From a virus: a DNA stretch of 46,903 nt. A program made the translations under genes and the position numbers. Each line of letters starts with the position of its first letter. The stretch's first letter is position 1. Positions 41,167 to 46,903 of the stretch are shown one piece after another. The notes beneath the pieces are model-generated. The model searched no databases. It saw only the letters and a program-made list of their open reading frames with translations, and had not been told where the DNA came from. Location: positions 1-46,903 of the IMG/VR virus record IMGVR_UViG_3300042384_000407. One strand, 5' to 3'.

Positions 41167-41679
41167 TTATACTCCTCTAAATTCTTGTTCCTGTGCTGGC
41201 GCGCAAGTTATTGTGCGATAATACGGCTTATAACCAAACAAGTTATGTTTGTTATCAGATGTTACCTTACCATCGTTTGTCACAGTATAGTAACGCATTT
41301 TATTTTCGGTTTCTGGATAACCAATATAATCACCGTACTTAATTTCAACCCCTAATTCACTTAGATGCTTAATATAAACTGAGAATGTTAAATTACCCGG
41401 TTCATTATATCGCATCATACCAGCTTTGTATGAATTATTTTTAGACGCTTCTACTTGAACCAAGGCGTTAACTTCGATTGGTGGGAAATATTTGATTTCA
41501 TCAAGACCTACCTCACCATAAACCCCATCGGTATCTGTTTTTTGTCTATCAACTCTAAAAAGGACCAATTTCATGTTAAGATCACCGTGCAAATATTCTT
41601 GACCTATTTGTATCTGTAAATCAAAATCCTCGTTTGAGAAAAATTTACTTAATCTAGTTATTGGTAGTTTATTATCCAT
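41167..41679 (-). CDS. Neck protein, gp14-like by position and pattern
   Basis: The 170-aa protein contains QEYLHGDLNMKLVLFRVDRQ, then VYGEVGLDEIKYFPPIEVNA, then LTFSVYIKHLSELGVEIKYG DYIGY. The Y-G-E-x-x-L/M-N ... V-x-x-V-Y-G-E and the F-x-V-x-I-x-x-L-x-x-x-G-V-x-I-x-x-G-D segments resemble T4 gp14 neck proteins (256 aa), but the present one is shorter and the match is not decisive. It immediately precedes the gp15-like gene, the gp14 position in T4. Exact TATTTATA lies 4 nt before its ATG. Confidence 0.65.
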   Translation of the reverse strand: MDNKLPITRLSKFFSNEDFDLQIQIGQEYLHGDLNMKLVLFRVDRQKTDTDGVYGEVGLDEIKYFPPIEVNALVQVEASKNNSYKAGMMRYNEPGNLTFSVYIKHLSELGVEIKYGDYIGYPETENKMRYYTVTNDGKVTSDNKHNLFGYKPYYRTITCAPAQEQEFRGV

Positions 41680-41683
41680 ACAA

Positions 41684-41691
41684 TATAAATA
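41684..41691 (-). promoter_or_regulatory. Putative late element TATTTATA
   Basis: Exact coding-strand TATTTATA ending 4 nt before the gp14-like ATG, in the 56-nt divergent gap to the plus-strand SNF2-type helicase gene. Confidence 0.45.
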
Positions 41692-41735
41692 GTTTATAAT
41701 GTATTTGTTTTTCCGTATATTTCTATATAAAGATT

Positions 41736-43478
41736 ATGTTACCAGAAATTGAAGCTCGAGAAATACTAGCAATATATGAAGGGTCAAATAACCAAATCCT
41801 TGATTGGAAGAAAAAGTTACTTGACACCAAGAACTATAAATTAACAAGAACACAAGCTGATTATATTATAAAATATCAAAATGTGGTTCCTAAAGTGGCT
41901 AGAAAATATGTGAATATTGTTCAAACTTTTGGTGAGAAACTAATGGAAGATAAACTATTGGTTAAGCCCCCAGAAAAAATTTGGATTGAAAAGTTATTGT
42001 GTGAATCAGATAAGGCGTACCACATATGGGGTAAAGTTTTAGACGCCGAGAAACTACAAGCGTTATGGGTACCTAAGGTGGTAATAATGGCTGAAGAAAA
42101 AAAGTTAAACAGAGTAATTGATTATGAAAAATATTCTGTTAGACCTCCGATGAATCATCAAAAAGAAGCGATTGAAAAACTATTAGTTAACGACCGCTTT
42201 ATCTTGGCTGATGATATGGGTCTAGGTAAAACAACATCTGCCGTAATTGCATCAATTGAAAGCGGGGTTAAAAAAATATTAATTGTTTGTCCAGCATCTC
42301 TTAAAATTAACTGGGAAAGAGAAATTAAAAATTATACCGACCGTAGAATTTTATTGATTGAAGGAAAGAAATGGGGGTCCACATTTGATTACTATATAAT
42401 CAACTATGATATTCTTAAAAATTTCCACACGACGGATAACACAGAAGATAGTGAGGCGTATAAATTAATAATGAATGAGAAGTTTGAGTTGGCAATTGTT
42501 GATGAGGCGCATTACATTTCAAACTCAACGGCGCAAAGAACTAAATTACTTAATGATATTCTAGATAAGATACCTAAGGTTTGGTTATTGACTGGAACAC
42601 CAATGACTTCTAGACCTATTAACTATTTCAACTTATTGAAAATCGCAAATTCACCTTTAACATTAAACTGGCAAAGTTATGTTAGACGTTATTGTAAAGG
42701 ATTTCAATTTAATGTTGGAATGAAAAAAATATGGAACACTAGTGGTGCTAGTAACTTGGACGAATTGCGCGATAGAACTAAAAATCTAATACTGCGTAGA
42801 ATGAAAACCGATATATTAGATTTACCAGAAAAAATAATTACACCAATTTTTGTCGAACTAAAAAACACATTTTATGATGACGAACTTGAGGAGTTTATGA
42901 GAATTTCAAAAGAAAGTAAAAAGAATGAAAGTGTTTCTGTAACTATTAATCGTTTAATGAAAATTAGACAATTGATTTCAATCGAGAAGATTCCGTATAC
43001 TTGTGAGTTAATTGATAAATTTATTGAACAAGGTAAAAAAGTTATTGTTTTTACAAATTTTACCGCAACACTAGATACTTTATATGAAAAATACCGCAAA
43101 AATGCTGTGATATTGGATGGTAGAATGTCAAAAGAAAAAAGACAGGATAGTGTTGATAGATTTCAAAATGAAGATAAGGTAAAAATATTTATTTCTAACA
43201 TTATTGCTGGTGGTGTTGGTATTACTCTTACTGCCGCAGAAGGGGTTATTATGAATGACTTATCATTTGTGCCAGCTCACCATTCACAAGCCGAGGATAG
43301 AGCATACCGTTATGGTCAAAAAAACTCGGTGTTGGTTTATTACCCAGTTTTTGAGAATACAATTGAAATGAACATCTATAACATCTTACAAAAAAAGAAA
43401 AATGTTATTGATCAGGTTATGGGTGATGGTGAATACAGTGATACCTTCGCTTCTGAACTACTTAAAGGACTGTTTTAA
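41736..43478 (+). CDS. SNF2-family (superfamily 2) helicase/translocase
   Basis: This 580-aa protein has the full SNF2/HARP-like motif set. The Q-motif-like region is NHQKEAIEKL (residues 140-149). Motif I is DDMGLGKTT (159-167), motif II DEAH (256-259) and motif III TGTP (286-289). The C-terminal lobe has VIVFTNFTATLD, GGVGITLTAAEGVI and motif VI QAEDRAYRYGQ (518-528). The N-terminal 130 residues are helical and unassigned. It may be a dsDNA translocase acting on forks or recombination intermediates, the job of UvsW in T4, but this is not UvsW-like in motif type. It sits between the gp14-like and gp13-like genes and upstream of the polymerase. Its 3' end overlaps the opposite-strand 70-aa gene by 21 nt. 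Confidence 0.92.
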   Translation: MLPEIEAREILAIYEGSNNQILDWKKKLLDTKNYKLTRTQADYIIKYQNVVPKVARKYVNIVQTFGEKLMEDKLLVKPPEKIWIEKLLCESDKAYHIWGKVLDAEKLQALWVPKVVIMAEEKKLNRVIDYEKYSVRPPMNHQKEAIEKLLVNDRFILADDMGLGKTTSAVIASIESGVKKILIVCPASLKINWEREIKNYTDRRILLIEGKKWGSTFDYYIINYDILKNFHTTDNTEDSEAYKLIMNEKFELAIVDEAHYISNSTAQRTKLLNDILDKIPKVWLLTGTPMTSRPINYFNLLKIANSPLTLNWQSYVRRYCKGFQFNVGMKKIWNTSGASNLDELRDRTKNLILRRMKTDILDLPEKIITPIFVELKNTFYDDELEEFMRISKESKKNESVSVTINRLMKIRQLISIEKIPYTCELIDKFIEQGKKVIVFTNFTATLDTLYEKYRKNAVILDGRMSKEKRQDSVDRFQNEDKVKIFISNIIAGGVGITLTAAEGVIMNDLSFVPAHHSQAEDRAYRYGQKNSVLVYYPVFENTIEMNIYNILQKKKNVIDQVMGDGEYSDTFASELLKGLF

Positions 43479-43670
43479 TTGTTCCATGTTTTCTTCTAAA
43501 ACTTTAACAAATTCTTTATCATCGTAATCCCCTATGGTTACGGTCACTAAATTATTTTCAGCATCGAAATGGTATTTGTTTTCTTTTAAATCCGAATTGA
43601 TTAATCGGAAATCGATGTTTTTCTGCCCACAATAACTAAATGCGTTAAAAAGATATTCTGATATGCTCAT
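43458..43670 (-). CDS. Small hypothetical protein, 70 aa, convergent with the helicase gene
   Basis: The 70-aa acidic protein begins MSISEYLFNAFSYCGQKNID and ends in a charged helix (EFVKVLEENMEQLKQSFK). It is predicted alpha/beta with no recognised motif. Its 3' 21 nt overlap the end of the SNF2-type gene, and its start is 50 nt from the divergent gp13-like gene. It is an isolated minus-strand gene within a plus-strand stretch, which lowers confidence. The frame is long for such an AT-rich region and has a protein-like composition. A TATAAATACC sequence, resembling a T4 late promoter, points toward it from 43706. Confidence 0.5.
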   Translation of the reverse strand: MSISEYLFNAFSYCGQKNIDFRLINSDLKENKYHFDAENNLVTVTIGDYDDKEFVKVLEENMEQLKQSFK

Positions 43671-43698
43671 ATTTTTACTTATTTATCCAATAATAAGG

Positions 43699-43706
43699 TA
43701 TTTATA
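43699..43706 (+). promoter_or_regulatory. Putative late element TATTTATA
   Basis: Exact plus-strand TATTTATA ending 14 nt before the gp13-like ATG at 43721. It is the only exact copy on the plus strand next to a structural gene, and it keeps the same orientation relative to the gene as the seven minus-strand copies. Confidence 0.5.
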
Positions 43707-43720
43707 GAAATAAAACAAGT

Positions 43721-44836
43721 ATGAGCACAGTTATTAGCGCCCCCGAAAAAGAAAAACTTTATACTCAGATTTTGCACCTTTTAGGTATGCCTGTTAGAGG
43801 TATTGAGTTAACGGAAGAACAAATGGATACGTTCCTAGAATTATCAATTAACGACTATGAGCAACTAGTCCACGACTGGTTAATTGAATCTCAATGGTCA
43901 TCATTGGTTGGTTTAGACGTTGATACACAGTCACTTACAAGGGCGTTTACTACTAGGGATATGAATTTTGAAACACAATATTCTCATGCTTATTCTAAAA
44001 TCGTTGGTTTACAGGCCGGTGGTAAAGACATACTTAAAAAGGACTATTTTGATATTCAAGAAAACGTTCAGGTTTACGAAATCCCCGCTGGTAGAGAAAT
44101 AAATGAGTTATTATGGTTTACCAGACCAGAATTGAGTGATTCAATTGTTGATCCGTTTTTAGGTGGTTTTGGTGGACTAGGTGGCGTTGGTTTTGGTGGT
44201 ATTGGTGGATTTGCTCAGGTAGGTGCTCAGGGCTCTTATTTTATGCTACCAGCATATGACTTGTTACTTAGAATGCAAGACAGAAATATTAAAAACCGTT
44301 TAATTGGCGGTGATTTAACATATAGAATTACAGCAGGTCCTGAAGGTAAAAAATTCATTCACCTTTACAATGTTCCAGGCGGTAGATTCGATTTCAATAA
44401 ATTAGCATCCACGAATTATAAGGTTTGGTATTGGTACTATGATCTTAACGACCCAGATACTTGTATAGATGACAACAAAAGTATTGTAAAATTACCTTCA
44501 GATGTTATGGTTGAACAATTAGCTTGGGATGAACTAAATAAACCCGCACAAAACTGGGTTAGAAAGTATACGACCGCTTATTCTAAAGAAGCGTTGGGTA
44601 GAATTTATGGTAAATTTTCTGGTGCATTAAAGGTGCCAGATAGCGAAGTAACACTTGATTATCAATCACTTTTAACAGAAGGAAAGGACGAAAAATTAAA
44701 ATTAAACGAGGAATTAATGCAAAGATTGGAAAGATTGCGCCCAGACAAAATGATGGAAAGAAAGGGTAACGAGGCAGAAAATCTTAACAAAGCATTAAAA
44801 TATAGGGCAATGCCGGCACCTATTAACGTAATCTAA
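43721..44836 (+). CDS. Neck / head-tail connector protein, gp13-like
   Basis: This is a 371-aa protein. The N-terminus (APEKEKLYTQILHLLGMPVR, then GIELTEEQMDTFLELSINDY) resembles the T4 gp13 neck pattern LG-x-PV-x-x-I-x-x-x-x-x-Q-x-x-x-x-x-x-x-x-A/S-x-x-Y; gp13 is 309 aa. Residues about 148-170 form a Gly-rich loop (GGFGGLGGVGFGGIGG), probably a flexible surface loop. The C-terminal part is helical and charged (EELMQRLERLRPDKMMERKG). The gene is on the opposite strand from the gp14/gp15-like genes, with the SNF2-type gene between, so the T4 13-14-15 order is kept but inverted. TATTTATA lies 14 nt upstream. Confidence 0.68.
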   Translation: MSTVISAPEKEKLYTQILHLLGMPVRGIELTEEQMDTFLELSINDYEQLVHDWLIESQWSSLVGLDVDTQSLTRAFTTRDMNFETQYSHAYSKIVGLQAGGKDILKKDYFDIQENVQVYEIPAGREINELLWFTRPELSDSIVDPFLGGFGGLGGVGFGGIGGFAQVGAQGSYFMLPAYDLLLRMQDRNIKNRLIGGDLTYRITAGPEGKKFIHLYNVPGGRFDFNKLASTNYKVWYWYYDLNDPDTCIDDNKSIVKLPSDVMVEQLAWDELNKPAQNWVRKYTTAYSKEALGRIYGKFSGALKVPDSEVTLDYQSLLTEGKDEKLKLNEELMQRLERLRPDKMMERKGNEAENLNKALKYRAMPAPINVI

Positions 44837-44860
44837 TTTTTTATTTAAGGAACAATTATG

Positions 44861-44868
44861 TATATTTG
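44861..44868 (+). promoter_or_regulatory. Possible Bacteroidota-type -7 element TATATTTG before the polymerase
   Basis: TATATTTG fits the Bacteroidota sigma-factor -7 consensus TAnnTTTG. It is 61 nt before the DNA polymerase ATG, in the gap after the gp13-like gene. No TTG stands at the expected -33 spacing, so the call is weak, but an early host-type promoter before the polymerase is expected. Confidence 0.35.
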
Positions 44869-44882
44869 AAGTTCAAGACAAA

Positions 44883-44900
44883 TCATATCATTCGATATGA
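44883..44900 (+). promoter_or_regulatory. Leader hairpin upstream of DNA polymerase
   Basis: TCATATC pairs perfectly with GATATGA around a 4-nt loop, 29 nt before the polymerase ATG and downstream of the TATATTTG box. T4 DNA polymerase represses its own translation by binding a leader hairpin, so this could be a similar operator. It is not adjacent to the start codon, unlike in T4. Confidence 0.4.
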
Positions 44901-44929
44901 GTATAATGTGTCACTTTTAATATATAAAA

Positions 44930-46903
44930 ATGCCAGAGGTAATATCACAAGAAGTAATCGAAAGTTTCTTAAACGGTTCGGACCCAGAAGAATATATTGT
45001 TGGGTTAGAATACGATTACAAAACAAACACAATTTTTAAAATCATTCAGCACCCTGAAAAGGGTAAAATGATTCTTTCAGACACACTCACACCATTTCTT
45101 TGGGTGGGTGATTTAAGTGGTTTCAACTTTTATCAAGGTAATAAATCATTACAAAAAGCAAAAATGCGTCAGCATGGGATTATAATTGAAAAATTAGATT
45201 CACATGGTAACGAAAGGTTAGAAGATGGTTTGAACTATTTGGTTAAAAGTTTAAAAACGTATACCAACTTAATGGCGTTTTTTCGTGAAGGTGGAATTAA
45301 TCCTTGGGATGAACAATACAAATCATCTTTTACAATATTAACACCAGTTGAACAATTCTTAATTCAAAAAAAGAAAAGATTGTTCAAGGGTATTGAAGAT
45401 TATAATGATGTTCATCGACTTGTATTTGACATTGAGACAACAGGTTTAGAACCTGAAAAATGTAAAATAATTCTTATTGGAATTAAAGATAATCGAGGAT
45501 ACACTAAAACATTAGATGCGTTTGGTGATGACGGTGAAAAGAAATCTATTGAGGATTTTTTCAGAATAATTGGCGAAATTAAACCGACAATTATTGGAGG
45601 TTATAACTCAGCATCTTTTGACTTTCCATTTATATTAAAACGTGCGGAAATATTAGGAATTAATATTGAAGAGCACACAAAAATTTTCAATAAAAAGCAA
45701 GGAATAAAAATCAAAGAGGGGATGTTGAAGTTGGCTAATGAGATTGAACCTTATAACCAATTTATGTTATGGGGTTTTAGTGTTATTGATATCGCTCACG
45801 GAGTCAGAAGGGCACAAGCTATAAATTCGGAAATCAAATCTTGGAGTTTGAAATATATCACCACGTATTTGGAGAAAGAAAAAGAAAATCGTGTTTATGT
45901 TGACGGTGCATTTATTTCTAAAATTTATTTAGAAAACGAATCGTATTATGTTAACCCAAAAACCGGCGGATTTAAAAAAATTGGTGACAAAGGTACGGAT
46001 GGTCTTTTAGAAAAATATCCAGGTAAATTTGAAATATGGACTGGTCGAAGAGTGGTTGAACAATATCTTGACGATGACTTGTATGAAACTATGGTTGTTG
46101 ATGACTCATTTAGCCAAGCATCTTTTTTACTTTCCAAGGTTGTTCCTACAACATATGAAAGAATATCTACAATGGGTACTGCAACATTATGGAAAATTAT
46201 AATGTTGGCTTGGTCATATGAAAACAATTTATCAATCCCCGCGCGCGATAGTAAAAGAGCTATTACTGGTGGATTGTCTCGATTGTTAAACGTTGGTTAC
46301 TCTAAGAATATTGTTAAATTTGACTACGCATCCCTATATCCATCAATTCAATTGGTTTATGATGTATTCCCCGAATGTGATGTTATGGGGGTACAAAAAT
46401 CAATGTTAAAATATTTTAGAAATATTCGTATAAAATATAAAAGATTAGCAGGCGAATTAAAAAATACAAATCCAATCGAATCGGAAATGTATGATCGTAA
46501 ACAATTGCCGATTAAAATTTTTATTAATGCATATTTTGGTTCATTATCTGCGCCCCAAGTTTTCCCCTGGGGTGATATGAATATGGGTGAAACAATTACT
46601 TGTACTGGGCGTCAATGCCTTCGTATGATGATTATGTTTTTTGAAAAGAAAGGATACAAACCACTAGTAATGGATACCGATGGTGTTAACTTTGAGACAC
46701 CTGTAGATATTGATGAACATACATATATTGGACGCGGTCTAAATGAGATGGTTGATTTAGATAATGAATACAAAGGTATTGAAGCGGATACTGCTGAGTT
46801 CAATGATATTTTTATGAGAGGTGAAATGAGTTTAGATATTGATTATATCGCACCTGCATGTATTAATATTTCTAGAAAGAATTATATCATTAAACTTATC
46901 AAG
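44930..46903 (+). CDS. Family B DNA polymerase (gp43 role), C-terminal part outside the window
   Basis: The frame is open from ATG 44930 to the right edge (658 codons). Exonuclease motif I is FDIETTGLE with Asp167/Glu169; motif II is GYNSASFDFPFI; motif III is around EQYLDDDLYE. Polymerase motif A is DYASLYPSI (Asp465), motif B-like KIFINAYFGSLSAP, and motif C DTDGVNF (Asp582/Asp584). Motif B has FG in place of the usual YG, and motif C has Gly after DTD instead of Ser. T4 gp43 is 898 aa, so about a quarter, including the thumb, is missing here. The N-terminal 160 residues resemble no domain I can name. The polymerase, helicase, SSB and RNase H-like nuclease in this window would form the phage replisome. 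Confidence 0.95.
   Translation, partial: MPEVISQEVIESFLNGSDPEEYIVGLEYDYKTNTIFKIIQHPEKGKMILSDTLTPFLWVGDLSGFNFYQGNKSLQKAKMRQHGIIIEKLDSHGNERLEDGLNYLVKSLKTYTNLMAFFREGGINPWDEQYKSSFTILTPVEQFLIQKKKRLFKGIEDYNDVHRLVFDIETTGLEPEKCKIILIGIKDNRGYTKTLDAFGDDGEKKSIEDFFRIIGEIKPTIIGGYNSASFDFPFILKRAEILGINIEEHTKIFNKKQGIKIKEGMLKLANEIEPYNQFMLWGFSVIDIAHGVRRAQAINSEIKSWSLKYITTYLEKEKENRVYVDGAFISKIYLENESYYVNPKTGGFKKIGDKGTDGLLEKYPGKFEIWTGRRVVEQYLDDDLYETMVVDDSFSQASFLLSKVVPTTYERISTMGTATLWKIIMLAWSYENNLSIPARDSKRAITGGLSRLLNVGYSKNIVKFDYASLYPSIQLVYDVFPECDVMGVQKSMLKYFRNIRIKYKRLAGELKNTNPIESEMYDRKQLPIKIFINAYFGSLSAPQVFPWGDMNMGETITCTGRQCLRMMIMFFEKKGYKPLVMDTDGVNFETPVDIDEHTYIGRGLNEMVDLDNEYKGIEADTAEFNDIFMRGEMSLDIDYIAPACINISRKNYIIKLIK

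Noticed and set aside
43697-43706. TATAAATACC on the minus strand, a good T4 late promoter match pointing to the 70-aa gene.
   Set aside because: It is the reverse strand of the TATTTATA copy before the gp13-like gene. All other copies are oriented as TATTTATA toward their genes, so a T4-type reading is not supported overall.
44902-44907. TATAAT sequence before the DNA polymerase as a sigma70 -10 box.
   Set aside because: No -35 hexamer at 16-18 nt; such sequences are frequent by chance in this AT-rich DNA.
1-46903. tRNA genes, CRISPR arrays, diversity-generating retroelements, insertion sequences.
   Set aside because: No cloverleaf-like GC-rich intergenic segment, repeat-spacer pattern, reverse transcriptase or transposase frame was seen; nearly all DNA is accounted for by phage genes.

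Overview
This window is part of the genome of a large T4-like contractile-tailed phage (myovirus). It carries a nearly complete set of T4-type tail, neck and baseplate genes: sheath gp18, tube gp19, gp13/gp14/gp15-like neck genes, a tape measure, gp53/gp6/gp25-like wedge genes and very large hub proteins. It also carries T4-type replication genes: family B polymerase, gp41-like helicase, UvsX, RNase H-like nuclease, an SSB with an acidic tail, and NrdA/NrdB. The sequence is AT-rich (about one third G+C by eye). Start codons lack Shine-Dalgarno sequences almost throughout, and the ribonucleotide reductase is of the eukaryote-like class Ia type that is also common in Bacteroidota. Together these suggest a Bacteroidota (perhaps flavobacterial) host. 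This is inference, because no host gene is present.

Layout. From 1 to 12.24 kb on the minus strand lies the baseplate wedge cluster, in the transcription order gp25-like, gp6-like, a 1291-aa gp7-position protein, then a coupled run of structural proteins leaving the window at base 1. From 12.35 to 19.68 kb, on the same strand, lies a replication and nucleotide block (uvsX, 5'-3' exonuclease, a 147-aa unknown, DnaB-like helicase, nrdB, nrdA). It is bounded by Rho-independent terminators at both ends. ssb (19.75-20.59 kb) sits alone between a terminator-plus-putative-promoter and another terminator. From 20.72 to 39.65 kb (minus) come small proteins, a 1913-aa hub-like protein, a gp53/LysM-like protein, a 1594-aa baseplate protein with an OmpA-like insert, the tape measure, tail assembly chaperone genes, tube and sheath. 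A 52-aa ribbon-helix-helix-like gene (plus) is divergent from the sheath. gp15-like and gp14-like neck genes follow (39.93-41.68 kb, minus). The plus strand from 41.74 kb holds a SNF2-type helicase, a gp13-like neck protein and a family B DNA polymerase cut by the right edge.

Regulation. An 8-mer, TATTTATA on the coding strand, lies 4-40 nt upstream of eight start codons. Seven of these genes are structural or in the tail region and one is ssb. Near-matches precede several more, but none precedes the genes of the uvsX-to-nrdA block. I propose it as a late promoter element. It is the exact reverse complement of the T4 late promoter core.

Most notable items: the TATTTATA element; a 38-aa gene between chaperone and tape measure, probably expressed partly by +1/-2 frameshifting; an OmpA-like domain inside a baseplate protein; a mini Dps-like protein; a parS-like 16-mer in a terminator loop; the regulator/sheath divergent region; and a gp25 start that must be moved downstream of the nrdA terminator. 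I saw no tRNA genes, CRISPR arrays, insertion sequences or inteins.
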